Shown: positions 1-8,900 of the stretch, piece after piece
Numbering within the stretch: position 1 is the first letter of the stretch
Layout: each line of letters begins with the position of its first letter
Assembly (NCBI GenBank): GCA_947587565.1
Contig: CANPYA010000006.1
Span: 1-21,692, forward strand
Source of the DNA: an uncultured Bacilli bacterium
GTDB taxonomy: Bacteria; Bacillota_I; Bacilli_A; RF39; UBA660
Reading direction: 5' to 3'
Length of the DNA: 21,692 bases
The notes under the pieces: generated by a model
What the model was told of the DNA's origin: nothing
The model's input: the letters and a program-made list of their open reading frames with translations, nothing else
Databases searched by the model: none
Position numbers and translations under genes: made by a program

Positions 1-357
1 GGTGACTTAGGTTATTTAGATAGTGAAGGATTTTTGTTTATTACGGGAAGAAAAAAGAATATAATTATTTTAAGTAATGGGGAAAATATTAGTCCGGAGG
101 AAATAGAAAGTGAACTAAGGCAAAATAAAGGAATTGCGGAAGTTATAGTCTATGAAGATAGTAACCATCTTGTAGCAAGTATATATCCAACAGAAGATTA
201 TTTAAACAATCAAGAATATTTTGATCATTTAATTTATAAATATAATCAAAATAAACCGAAAAATCATCAAATTGCGTTTGTAAAATTAAGAACTAAAGAA
301 TTTATTAAAAATAATAATGGAAAAATTTTAAGAAATAAAGTGGAGGAAGGAAAATGA
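1..357 (+). CDS. AMP-forming acyl-CoA/acyl-ACP ligase, C-terminal part (5' end outside window)
   Basis: The frame is open from base 1, so only the last 118 codons of the gene are present. The translation begins GDLGYLDSEGFLFITGRKK, the adenylation-family motif (GDxGxxdxdGxxxitGRkK) at the hinge between the large and small domains. It continues with the small-domain motif NGENISPEEIE and ends with NGKILRNKV, whose lysine corresponds to the conserved acyl-adenylate-forming lysine of the family. Such enzymes activate a carboxylic acid with ATP and pass it to CoA or a carrier protein. The stop overlaps the start of the acyl carrier protein gene by 4 bp (ATGA), so the carrier is the likely acceptor. 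The substrate cannot be told because the binding pocket lies upstream of the window. Confidence 0.88.
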   Translation, partial: GDLGYLDSEGFLFITGRKKNIIILSNGENISPEEIESELRQNKGIAEVIVYEDSNHLVASIYPTEDYLNNQEYFDHLIYKYNQNKPKNHQIAFVKLRTKEFIKNNNGKILRNKVEEGK

Positions 358-581
358 AAGAAGAAATAATTGATTTAATAAATGAGGTAACAGAAGTACC
401 TAAAAGTAAAATTAAGGATGATACTAATTTAGTTAAAGATTTAGATTTGGAATCCTTGGATTTAGTGGAATTAGTCGCAGCTTTTGAAAATAGATATGGT
501 ATTGAAATTTTAGATAAAGATATTAAAAATTTACAAACTGTAAATGATATTATTAAATATATAGAAGATAAAAATGTATAA
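354..581 (+). CDS. Acyl carrier protein
   Basis: The product is a 75-residue acidic helical protein of normal ACP length. Ser34 in DLESLDLVEL is the 4'-phosphopantetheine attachment site; the usual D-S-L is E-S-L here. The acidic helix II and the C-terminal helix (TVNDIIKYIED) fit the four-helix fold. It is translationally coupled to the ligase upstream (4-bp overlap) and to the phosphopantetheinyl transferase downstream (8-bp overlap). Having its own ligase and its own PPTase suggests a pathway-specific carrier rather than the housekeeping fatty-acid AcpP. It could also be a D-alanyl carrier of the DltC type, but the neighbouring glycosyl- and acyltransferases argue for a lipid product. Confidence 0.9.
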   Translation: MKEEIIDLINEVTEVPKSKIKDDTNLVKDLDLESLDLVELVAAFENRYGIEILDKDIKNLQTVNDIIKYIEDKNV

Positions 582-1017
582 ATTATATTTAGAAAAAAAT
601 ACTACTTCAAAAGAATTATTAAATAAAGTTTTAAAGGAAAATAATATTCAAGATGAAATTATTTATAATGCTTATGGTAAACCTTATCTAAAGAATAAAG
701 CGCTATATTTTAATATAAGTCATTCAGGAATTTATACAGCTTTAGCAATTTCTAATAAAGAAGTGGGTATTGATATTGAAAAAATAACTATTAAAGAAAA
801 AGTTATAGATAAAATTTGTAATCCGGAAGAAAAGATGTTAATTAAAACGGCAGATGACTTTACGAAAATGTGGGTTATAAAAGAAAGTTATGTTAAATAT
901 TTAGGGATAGGACTTGCTTATGGCCTTCAAAATGTTGATACTTTAAGTATAAATAATTTTATTTTAGAAACGATTGATGATTATTATTTGGCTATATATG
1001 GGGATGATTTAAAATAA
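574..1017 (+). CDS. 4'-phosphopantetheinyl transferase (Sfp-like, short)
   Basis: This enzyme would move phosphopantetheine from CoA to the serine of the ACP encoded just upstream. Sfp-type motifs are visible: GKPYL (35-39), NISHSG (47-52), VGIDIE with Mg2+-binding Asp67 and Glu69, and W-x-x-K-E-x-x-x-K at Trp100, Lys103, Glu104 and Lys108. At 147 residues it is much shorter than Sfp (about 220) and lacks most of the N-terminal pseudo-repeat, but all catalytic motifs remain. Its start overlaps the ACP stop by 8 bp, so the pair is probably made together. A dedicated activator of the linked carrier is the simplest reading. Confidence 0.85.
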   Translation: MYKLYLEKNTTSKELLNKVLKENNIQDEIIYNAYGKPYLKNKALYFNISHSGIYTALAISNKEVGIDIEKITIKEKVIDKICNPEEKMLIKTADDFTKMWVIKESYVKYLGIGLAYGLQNVDTLSINNFILETIDDYYLAIYGDDLK

Positions 1018-1032
1018 GGAAGGAGTGAAAAG

Positions 1033-1860
1033 ATGAATTTACTTTATTGTGGTGATGCCAATATTTTAGATGGTTTAATTATTTCCGTATTATCAATTTT
1101 AAAACATACGAAAGAACCATTACATATTTATGTTTTAACAATGCAATATCAAACCGAACAAAAAACTTATAAGCCAATGGCCAAAGATAATATTAAAGTT
1201 TTAGAAGATATTATTAAAAAAGAAAATAAACAAAGTTTTATTAAGTTAATTGATATCACTAATGAAGTAAATGCATGTTTACCTCTAGCTAATATAAATA
1301 CCTTATTTACGCCTTATTGTATGTTAAGGTTATATGCGGATTTAATTCCAGAAATTCCCGATAAAATTCTTTATTTAGATAATGATGTAGTGTGTTTAAA
1401 AAATCCTTTAGAATTTTATGAGATGGATATTACAGATTATGAAGTTGTAGGTGTCCTAGATTATTATGGTAGTCATGTCTATAAGAAAAATCCTTTAAAA
1501 AGAGAATATCTAAATTCCGGGGTCTTACTTTTAAATATGTGCTTAATTAGAAAAACAGGATTATTTAAAAAGTGTCGAAATTTATGTCAAAAGAATAAAA
1601 TGCTTTTACCGGATCAATCCGCAATTAATTGGTATGTAAAAAAGAAGTTAATCGTGGATAGAATTTATAATGAACAAAAGGAAGCAAGTGAGGCAACAGT
1701 ATTTAGACATTTTAGTACAACTTTTAAGTTTTGGCCGAAGGTGTGTACCCAAACAATTAAGCCTTGGCAAATAGATTCGCTTCATAACATCTTAAAAATT
1801 CATTCATTTGATGATATACTTATAGAGTACCAACAAGTTTTAGAAAGGATGAAGAAATGA
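1033..1860 (+). CDS. Glycosyltransferase family 8 protein
   Basis: This 275-aa protein has GT8 hallmarks. An N-terminal beta-strand opens LLYCGDANILDGLIISVLSI, and the metal-binding DxD motif lies in YLDNDVV (Asp116, Asp118). NSGVLLLNM, the conserved segment of bacterial GT8 enzymes such as LgtC and GspA, follows, then LLPDQSAINW. These enzymes transfer Gal or Glc from a UDP-sugar with retention of configuration, usually at the inner membrane face on lipid or polysaccharide acceptors. The start at 1033 follows a strong SD (AAGGAAGGAG, 1016-1025). The gene overlaps the next GT8 by 4 bp (ATGA). Sugar and acceptor are unknown. Confidence 0.88.
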   Translation: MNLLYCGDANILDGLIISVLSILKHTKEPLHIYVLTMQYQTEQKTYKPMAKDNIKVLEDIIKKENKQSFIKLIDITNEVNACLPLANINTLFTPYCMLRLYADLIPEIPDKILYLDNDVVCLKNPLEFYEMDITDYEVVGVLDYYGSHVYKKNPLKREYLNSGVLLLNMCLIRKTGLFKKCRNLCQKNKMLLPDQSAINWYVKKKLIVDRIYNEQKEASEATVFRHFSTTFKFWPKVCTQTIKPWQIDSLHNILKIHSFDDILIEYQQVLERMKK

Positions 1861-2807
1861 AAACTATTCCGATATTTTTTACTATCGATGCTCCTTATGC
1901 TCCCTATTTATCGGTAGCGATTGCTTCTTTAGTAGATAATGCCTCAAAAGACTATAATTATAATATTCATGTAGTTTATGAATCAATTACTGATTCTGCA
2001 AAGAAAAAATTAAAAACTTTAGAAAAAGATAATGTTAAAATTATTTTTAATAAAATGCAAAAAGAATTGGAAAGTATAACAAATCGGAAAGAGAATTTAC
2101 TGAGAACCGATATTTTTACTTTAACAATTTATTTTCGCCTTTTTATTCCGGAAATGTTTCCCGAATATGATAAAGCTATTTATTTAGATAGTGATACTTG
2201 CATTTTAGGAGATGTATCTGAACTTTATAATTATGATTTACAAGATAATCTTTTTGGAGGTTGTAACGATATTTCTTGTCAAGATAATGCAACTTTATGT
2301 GCTTATTTTGCAAATAATGCAGGTGCCGAGATAAATGATTATATTAATTCTGGGGTTTTACTTATGAATATGGAAAAATTAAGAGAGGTTAATTTTGCTA
2401 ATCATTTCTTATATCTTTTAAATAAATATCATTTTGATACAGTATGTCCTGACCAAGACTATATTAATGCGATGGCTTATGGAAAGATTTTGCATTTACC
2501 TAATGAATGGGATGCGATGCCGACAAATGGTAGTTTAGTTTTTGAACAGCCGAAAATTGTCCATTATAATTTATTTTCAAAGCCTTGGCATTATGATGAT
2601 GTTGATTATGAAGAATATTTTTGGAAGTATGCCGAAAGGTCTTTATTTAAAGAAGAGATATTTAAAGAAAAAAATAAATTTACTAAAGAAATGCAAAAAG
2701 AAGATATTAAAGTTTTAGATAATTTAGTGAACAGAGCCGAAGAAATAATGCATAACGAAGTTACTTTTAAAAAAGTTTTTGAAAGTGGACAAGAAAAAAG
2801 GATATAA
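1857..2807 (+). CDS. Glycosyltransferase family 8 protein
   Basis: This is a second GT8 enzyme (316 aa), translationally coupled to the first. It begins IPIFFTIDAPYAPYLSVAIA, has its DxD in YLDSDT (Asp111, Asp113), the segment NSGVLLMNMEKLR, and CPDQDYINAMAYGKI. A KIVHYNLFSKPWHY segment near the C-terminus matches the conserved H-x(n)-KPW of the family. It differs clearly from its neighbour, so the two probably add successive sugars rather than duplicate one activity. The C-terminal tail (about 260-316) is lysine/glutamate-rich and helical, possibly for membrane or partner contact. It lies 3 bp before the acyltransferase gene. Confidence 0.9.
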   Translation: MKTIPIFFTIDAPYAPYLSVAIASLVDNASKDYNYNIHVVYESITDSAKKKLKTLEKDNVKIIFNKMQKELESITNRKENLLRTDIFTLTIYFRLFIPEMFPEYDKAIYLDSDTCILGDVSELYNYDLQDNLFGGCNDISCQDNATLCAYFANNAGAEINDYINSGVLLMNMEKLREVNFANHFLYLLNKYHFDTVCPDQDYINAMAYGKILHLPNEWDAMPTNGSLVFEQPKIVHYNLFSKPWHYDDVDYEEYFWKYAERSLFKEEIFKEKNKFTKEMQKEDIKVLDNLVNRAEEIMHNEVTFKKVFESGQEKRI

Positions 2808-2810
2808 CTT

Positions 2811-3674
2811 ATGATTATTGGTGGAAGTAAAAAAGAAGTTATTGCAAATATTAAGAAAAATATTCAAGCGGGAGAATTAAATAAAAAAGTTGAAGTTAAT
2901 GATCCTAATTTAAGTGATGAAGAAATTAATACTTATTTAAATAATTTTTATGCTAAAAGAAAACATAAAGTAAAATTCTTTTTGGAAAATAAAATAGCTT
3001 ATTTTTATGTAGGATTAGTGGCTAGAAAATTAAATAGACATATTAAAATTGAAGGATTAGAAAACATTAAAGATTTAAATAATGGGGCGATTATTACAAG
3101 TAATCATTTTAATCCTTTAGATAGTTTAAATATTCGCAAACTTATTAAAAAAAGATATAAAAAAAATATGTATATAGTGATTGAAGATACTAACTTAGCC
3201 ATGCCAGGTTTAATTGGCTTTCTTATGAATAATTTAAATAATATTCCGATTAATGAAGGACCAAATTATATAATTAAAACATTTAAGCCGGAATTAGAAA
3301 GAATTTTAAAAAATAATAATTATGTTTTAATTTATCCGGAAGAAGAAATGTGGTTTAATTACCGGAAACCTAGGCCTTGTAAAAGAGGGGCTTATCAATT
3401 TGCTGCGGAATTTAATGTGCCGATTATTTCTTGCTTTGTTGAAATGCTTGATACCGATATTAAAGACAATGACGAATTTAATGAAGTGGAATATATTGTT
3501 CATGTGTTAAAACCGATTTATCCGGATGGAAAATTATCTGTAAGAGAAAATAGTAAGAAAATGGCCGAGATTGATTATGAACAAAAGAAAGAAGCTTATG
3601 AAAAGTATTATCATGAAAAGCTAGATTATAAATTTTCTTTTAAAGATATTGCGGGTTTAAAAAAGAAAGATTAA
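2811..3674 (+). CDS. PlsC-type lysophospholipid acyltransferase
   Basis: The product is a 287-aa member of the 1-acyl-glycerol-3-phosphate acyltransferase (LPLAT) superfamily. The catalytic HX4D is His99-Asp104 in TSNHFNPLDSL. The third conserved block is YVLIYPEEEMW, followed by a proline block (VPIISCFVEM). The first 50 or so residues are a charged helical extension not found in minimal PlsC. It is the last gene of the ACP/PPTase/GT8 operon, starting 3 bp after the previous stop with an SD at 2797-2802. It probably moves an acyl group, perhaps from the linked ACP, to a hydroxyl of the glycosylated product. It could also be a general phospholipid enzyme. Confidence 0.85.
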   Translation: MIIGGSKKEVIANIKKNIQAGELNKKVEVNDPNLSDEEINTYLNNFYAKRKHKVKFFLENKIAYFYVGLVARKLNRHIKIEGLENIKDLNNGAIITSNHFNPLDSLNIRKLIKKRYKKNMYIVIEDTNLAMPGLIGFLMNNLNNIPINEGPNYIIKTFKPELERILKNNNYVLIYPEEEMWFNYRKPRPCKRGAYQFAAEFNVPIISCFVEMLDTDIKDNDEFNEVEYIVHVLKPIYPDGKLSVRENSKKMAEIDYEQKKEAYEKYYHEKLDYKFSFKDIAGLKKKD

Positions 3675-3699
3675 TTTGATATTTTTAGTCTTTCTTTTT
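3659..3699. terminator. Bidirectional terminator between two convergent acyltransferase genes
   Basis: A-rich and T-rich arms (AAAAAGAAAGA ending near 3670, and TCTTTCTTTTT from 3689) form a stem with runs of T on both strands. The stem overlaps the last codons and stops of both genes, so each protein ends in KKKD. Confidence 0.6.
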
Positions 3700-4440
3700 A
3701 TATGTTACATAATTATAATTACTTAATTTACTACGTATTTGCATAGTTTCTAAAACTTTATCGTGAAGTATTTGCATATTTTCTTTACGAGTTAAATTAT
3801 TATCTTTAAGAAATGGTCCATCAAGATAAATGATTATTTTCGGCTTTTTAAATATTTTAGATTTTACATAAGTAGTGGTAGCTACAAAAACTTTTTTATC
3901 TTCTAATGCGGGATAGTGGAAGGAAGTAAGAGGAAAATCTCTAATAAAAGTAGCATAAGGCCAAAGATGTGCTTCCGGATAAATTATAATTGGGTTACCT
4001 TTATTAACATAATAATGAATTGCATCTTTAAATTTTAGCATATCGTGAATATTATCTGGTATTGGTAAAGCTCCACCCATTGGAAGAATTTTACCTAAAA
4101 TGGGAATGCCTAAATTAGAGGAACTACATATTATATACGGATGTTTAGGAAAACATATTAGAAAAGGATTAAAAACATCACCTAACATTTGAGTGTGATT
4201 AGCGTATAAAAAATAACCTTTTTCGCCCTTTAATATCTTTTTATTTTTTATTTTAACATGTAGCCATAACTTAGCATAAAGAAAGGCAAACGCGATAATT
4301 AAAAGATGCAAAATATAAGCAAATATTTTATAAAAGATATTAGTATGTATCCATTTATAATTCTCTTTTAATTGATAATCTTGTTTTTGGGATTCAATAA
4401 TATCATCAGTATAATTATTATAGTAATAAATTTTCTTCAT
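3685..4440 (-). CDS. PlsC-like acyltransferase with HX5D-spaced motif
   Basis: This 251-aa membrane-associated protein belongs to the LPLAT superfamily. A hydrophobic segment lies at about 38-58. The block FLYANHTQMLGDVFNPF holds the catalytic-type His82 and Asp88, separated by five residues instead of the usual four. IIIYPEAHLWPY is the conserved glycerolipid-binding block, followed by a segment with FPLTSFHYPAL. The start at 4440 has an SD (AGGAAG on the minus strand) and an extended -10 promoter just upstream. It converges on the other acyltransferase and is not part of that operon. Because of the altered spacing the substrate may differ from lysophosphatidate. Confidence 0.78.
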   Translation of the reverse strand: MKKIYYYNNYTDDIIESQKQDYQLKENYKWIHTNIFYKIFAYILHLLIIAFAFLYAKLWLHVKIKNKKILKGEKGYFLYANHTQMLGDVFNPFLICFPKHPYIICSSSNLGIPILGKILPMGGALPIPDNIHDMLKFKDAIHYYVNKGNPIIIYPEAHLWPYATFIRDFPLTSFHYPALEDKKVFVATTTYVKSKIFKKPKIIIYLDGPFLKDNNLTRKENMQILHDKVLETMQIRSKLSNYNYVTYKKKD

Positions 4441-4464
4441 AATTACTTCCTAATCTATAAGGAT

Positions 4465-4473
4465 ATTATAACA
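4465..4473 (-). promoter_or_regulatory. Extended -10 promoter for the HX5D acyltransferase gene
   Basis: On the minus strand the sequence reads TGTTATAAT, an exact TGnTATAAT, about 25 bp before the start codon at 4440. Confidence 0.5.
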
Positions 4474-4495
4474 AATATTAATTAATTTATATAGA

Positions 4496-4876
4496 TTATT
4501 TAAAATTTGACTCTTTATGTAGTTTATTTTTTAGTTCTTTAATTTCCTTTTGATATTCTTTAATTACTTCTTTTGGAACCATTACATAGTTTTTATAATT
4601 ATCATAATCTTCGGTATTATTTTTAAATCCTAAAATTAAAATTAAAATGGCATTAACTAATGTTAGTAAACAAGAAATAATTAACAAAATATTTTTAAGC
4701 TTCGAAAAAAGATCTACTTCAGTAATTAATCCCTTACTTAAATAATAATTTATTAAATAACAAAAACTTAGAAGCAGCATGGTTAAGAAAAAGAGTGTAA
4801 TTAATATTACAATAAAAAAACTATTTTCTTGGGTATTATCTTTAATGTCTTTTAAATTATTTTTACTACTATCCAT
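4496..4876 (-). CDS. Small two-TM membrane protein of unknown function
   Basis: I do not recognise this 126-aa protein. It has a polar N-terminus (about 1-20), a strong hydrophobic helix (about 21-47, FFIVILITLFFLTML onward), a second (about 64-86, NILLIISCLLTLVNAILIL), then a charged helical tail (about 100-126) with heptad-like VIKEYQKEIKELKNKLHKE suggesting a short coiled coil. Both ends are therefore predicted to be cytoplasmic. An AGGGG ribosome binding site precedes the start. It is divergent from the XRE regulator gene and separated by 104 bp that should hold both promoters. Membership in the neighbouring lipid pathway is possible but unsupported. Confidence 0.6.
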   Translation of the reverse strand: MDSSKNNLKDIKDNTQENSFFIVILITLFFLTMLLLSFCYLINYYLSKGLITEVDLFSKLKNILLIISCLLTLVNAILILILGFKNNTEDYDNYKNYVMVPKEVIKEYQKEIKELKNKLHKESNFK

Positions 4877-4980
4877 TTTACGTGCCCCTTTATATTAATA
4901 GTATATCATAAATGTGGCTACTGGCCTATATATAATTTTAAATTTTTTGGTCAAAATATATTTATAAGGCTGGTGTTTTA

Positions 4981-5217
4981 ATGAAAGATACTTCTTATAA
5001 TGATGAATATTACTATACTTTAGTAAGAAATAATATTAAAAGAATTCGTAAGGAAAGAAATATGACTCAACAAAATCTTGCAGATTTAACCGATTTATCT
5101 AGAGAATATGTTTGTGATATTGAAAATGAAAAACGAAATAAACATTTTACAATTGCGGTCTTAGGAAGAATTGCGGATGCTTTACAAATACCAATAACGG
5201 AATTTTTCAAAAAATAA
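4981..5217 (+). CDS. XRE-family HTH transcriptional regulator
   Basis: This 78-aa protein is a single Cro/C1-type helix-turn-helix domain. Residues about 16-72 (NNIKRIRKERNMTQQNLADL through LGRIADALQIPITEFF) have the classic five-helix pattern, with MTQQNLADLTDLSREYVCDI as helices 2 and 3. There is no effector or dimerisation domain beyond the HTH, typical of small chromosomal or mobile-element regulators. Its target is unknown; the divergent two-TM gene shares its upstream region and is the simplest candidate. The ribosome binding site (GGCTGGTG) is weak. It converges on the tetR gene and shares a terminator with it. Confidence 0.9.
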   Translation: MKDTSYNDEYYYTLVRNNIKRIRKERNMTQQNLADLTDLSREYVCDIENEKRNKHFTIAVLGRIADALQIPITEFFKK

Positions 5218-5245
5218 AAATGGCTAAGTTAGTCATTTATTTTTT
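5208..5245. terminator. Bidirectional terminator between xre and tetR
   Basis: TGGCTA (5221-5226) pairs with TAGTCA (5230-5235) around a 3-nt loop, extended by flanking A-rich and T-rich arms. It serves the two convergent genes and overlaps the end of both. Confidence 0.6.
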
Positions 5246-5812
5246 GTCTTTAATTAAATCGGGTATTAATTCATCTAAATAATTTAAAATATCTTCTTTA
5301 TTATATTTATCCTTGCCTCTTAACCATTCAATACCAACACTTGTTACTGCCCCAAGATAAAAGATAACCATAATATCCGTCGGAACATTACCTTGATGAA
5401 TATTGCTAATTTCCATCCTTTTGTTAATATCTTTAACCGCTACATCCCCAATGATATCAAAAATAATCCCGCTTTTATTACTAATAAGAATTGAAGAATA
5501 AATATCTTTTTTAGATTCAATATGGTCTAAAATTAAGGAAATCATTTCCATATAATATTTTTTCGTATTAACAATTTGTTCATTTTGCTCCAAATCTTTT
5601 AACATGGTATCTTTTAAATTATTAATAAAATCGATAAACAAATCATATTTATCACTATAATGGGCATAGAAAGTTGAACGATTTACTAAAGCATCATTAC
5701 ATATGTCCGCCACCTTTATTTCTTCAAAAGGTTTATCCTTAATTAATTTTATTAAAGAATTATATAAAGCATTTTGAGTTTTAACTATCCTTAAATCTTT
5801 TTTCACTTCCAC
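5237..5812 (-). CDS. TetR/AcrR-family transcriptional regulator
   Basis: This 191-aa protein has the TetR N-terminal DNA-binding domain at about 10-58 (KTQNALYNSLIKLI, then PFEEIKVADICNDALVNRST and FYAHYSDKYDLF). The C-terminal helical ligand-binding domain (about 65-191) has the GAVTSVGIEWLRG segment seen in DhaS/YxaF-like members. The start is GTG at 5812, preceded by GGTGAT; the nearby ATG is out of frame. It is divergent from the MMPL transporter gene with 180 bp between, and a palindrome lies in that gap. By analogy with many TetR-exporter pairs it probably represses the transporter and itself until a ligand binds. Confidence 0.9.
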   Translation of the reverse strand: MEVKKDLRIVKTQNALYNSLIKLIKDKPFEEIKVADICNDALVNRSTFYAHYSDKYDLFIDFINNLKDTMLKDLEQNEQIVNTKKYYMEMISLILDHIESKKDIYSSILISNKSGIIFDIIGDVAVKDINKRMEISNIHQGNVPTDIMVIFYLGAVTSVGIEWLRGKDKYNKEDILNYLDELIPDLIKDKK

Positions 5813-5905
5813 TTTTCATCACCAAGTTAATTATACAAATATCGTTTTAAAAAGTAAAGATATAAATACAAGTGTTGTTTATTTAATGGTATGTTTTTTA
5901 AAAAA

Positions 5906-5921
5906 TGTTGGATAACCAACA
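5906..5921. promoter_or_regulatory. Candidate TetR operator palindrome
   Basis: TGTTGG-ATAA-CCAACA is a perfect 16-bp inverted repeat in the gap between the divergent tetR and transporter genes, about 70 bp before the transporter start. Size and place fit a TetR-family operator; binding is inferred. Confidence 0.5.
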
Positions 5922-5992
5922 AAAAACCAAATATGTTAGTGGATTAAATCATTTTTTCGACATAAGATATTTAGCGAATGGGAGGAAATTAG

Positions 5993-8900
5993 ATGAAACG
6001 GATAACTGATTTTATTTGTAAACATCAAAAATTAGTTTTAATTATTTCTTGTATCTTACTAGTTTTATCTTTTATTGGAATGCATTTAACAAAGGTAAAC
6101 TATGATATATTAGTTTATTTACCGGAAGATATTGAAACTATTAAGGGCCAAAATTTATTAACAGATGATTTTGAAATGGGGTCATATTCTTTAGCGGTCG
6201 TTAATAATATGCCAAGTAAAGATATTTTAGAGTTAGAAGAAAAAATTAAAGAAGTAGATGGTGTTAATGCGGTAGCTAGTATTTATGATGCAGTAGGAAC
6301 GAACATTCCCCTTGATATGTTACCTGAAGATATAGTCTCAAAAGTTCATAAAGAAAATAGTGATTTATTAATTATTACTTTTGCTGATTCCACATCGAGT
6401 ACGAGAACTTTGAATGCGGTTTCAGAAATTAGAGAAATATCTAAGGATGTTAGTCAAGGTGGGATGAGTTCAATGGTTTTAGATACAATGAACTTATCAG
6501 AAAAAGAAATTGTAATATATGTTGTTATAGCGGTAATCTTATGTTTATTAGTGTTAGAATTAGCCTTAGATTCTTATATTGTTCCAATACTTCTTTTATT
6601 AAACATTGGCTTTGCCATAGTCTTTAATCTTGGAAGTAACATTTTATTTGGGGAAATCTCATACATTACTAAAGCTTTAGTAGCAGTTTTACAACTTGGA
6701 GTTACCACAGATTTTTCGATTTTCTTATATCATTCTTATCAAAGTAAGAAAAAGTTAATGACTTCGAAAACAATGGCTATGAAAGAAGCAATAGAGGAAA
6801 CATTATCATCAGTTGCGGGTAGTTCCCTTACTACTATTGCGGGTTTCTTAGTCTTATGCACTATGCAACTTACCTTAGGTAAAGATTTAGGAATTGTTAT
6901 GGCCAAAGGTGTCTTAATCGGTGTTATTTGTGTTTTAACATTATTTCCTAGTTTACTTTTATTATTTGATAATTTAATTGAAAAAACTAAACACCCAAAA
7001 TTATCTTTAAGTTTTACTAAATTTAATAGATTCATTATTAAGCATAAAGTACCAGTTTTCATTTTATTCTTACTACTATTAATTCCTACATATTTAGCCT
7101 ATACCAAAGTACCGGTTTATTATAAGTTAGATAAATCATTACCAAGTACTTTAGAAAGTATTAAAACCAATGAAACATTAAAAAATGATTATAACATTGT
7201 CAGTCCAATAATTATTTTAACGGATAAAAATTTATTAACTTCTGATGTTTTAGAAATGACAGAAGCTTTAGAAGAAACATCAGGTATTGAATGGGTATTA
7301 TCTTTAAGTAAGTTAGAGAATGCTGGAATTACGAAGAATATGTTAGATGATGATTTATTAAAATTAGTTCAAAATGAAGATTATCAAATGATATTATTAA
7401 ATTCGCAATATGAAACGGCAACTGATGAGTTAAATAACCAAATTGATACAATCAATGATATTGTTAAAAAGTATGATACTAAAGCCATAGTGGCTGGTGA
7501 AGGACCACTTATGAAAGACTTAGTTAATATTTGTGATATCGATTTTCAAAATGTTAATGTTGCTTCAATTGTCTGTATCTTTATCATTTTATTCTTTGTC
7601 TTAAAATCAATAAGTTTACCATTCTTACTGATTATCGCAATTGAATTTGCTATATTTACAAATATGAGTTTCTCGTACTTTAGTGGCACTACCTTACCAT
7701 TTATTGCACCGATTGTTTTAGGAACTATCCAACTTGGCGCCACGATTGATTATGCTATATTAATGACAACAACTTATTTACGAAAAAGAAGAGAAGGCAA
7801 GGATAAAAATACCGCGATGTTAGAAACAATGGATTATTGTGGAACATCTATTTTGACAAGTGGTATGTGCTTCTTTGCAGCCACCTTTGGGGTTGGTATT
7901 TATTCAAAAATTGAGATGATCGGTGCTCTTTGTGCCCTTATTGCCAGAGGAGCCATTGTCAGTATGTTGGTAGTTATTATGATTTTACCAGGAGTGTTGT
8001 TAATCTTTGATAAATTAATAATGCATACGACTTTAAAAGAAAGGAAAGATAAAAATATGAAAAAAAGTTTTAAAAAGATGGCTACAAAAGTAGCAGTGTG
8101 GGTTATGTTATTTGGAGTTGTTACTTATCCAATTGGAACTCTTGCCCTAACTAAAAATGAAACAGTCTATACGAAATTAAATGAAGATGGTAGTGTTAAA
8201 ACCATTTTAGTTAATAATCAAATTTTAAATACGAAAAAATTGACTACTTTAGAAGACTATTCAGAACTAGAAAATATCTTAAATATTAATGATGCTAGTA
8301 CTTTTAAAAAAGAAGGCAATAAATTAACTTGGCAAACTTTAGGTAATGATATCTTTTATGAAGGAACCATTAATAAAAAATTACCCATTAATTTAGATAT
8401 AACTTATAAACTAGATGGTAAAGAAAAGAAAGTTTCCGAAATGCTTGGTCAAAGTGGTAAAGTAACAATTACTTTAAAATATACTAATACCCTTAAAAAT
8501 ACTGTAACTATAGATGGTAAGAAAGAAACTTTATATACTCCTTTTATAGTAACTTTAGGAACTATTTTAGATAGTAAAGTAAATAGTAATGTAAAAATTA
8601 ATAATGGTAAAGTAATTGCAAACGGCACTAAAAATATTGTTGTAGGTATGTCTTTGCCCGGATTATATGAAAGTTTAAAATTAGCTGAATTAAAAGGGAC
8701 GAATGAAGTAACTATTAGTTATGAAACAACCAATTTTGAACTTGCGAGTATTTATAGTGTTATTACGCCAAAATTAATCGATAGTGATGATTTAAAAATA
8801 TTTACCAAGATGGATAGTATTTATCAAAATGTTGATTCTTTACAAGAAAATATGAATAAAATTGAAGAAGGAGCCAAAGAAGTATCTAATGGTAGTAATA

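Noticed and set aside
6739..7743. Open frames on the minus strand inside the transporter gene (also 8824-9024)
   Set aside because: They are opposite a clearly coding gene, match no family and have no start signals.
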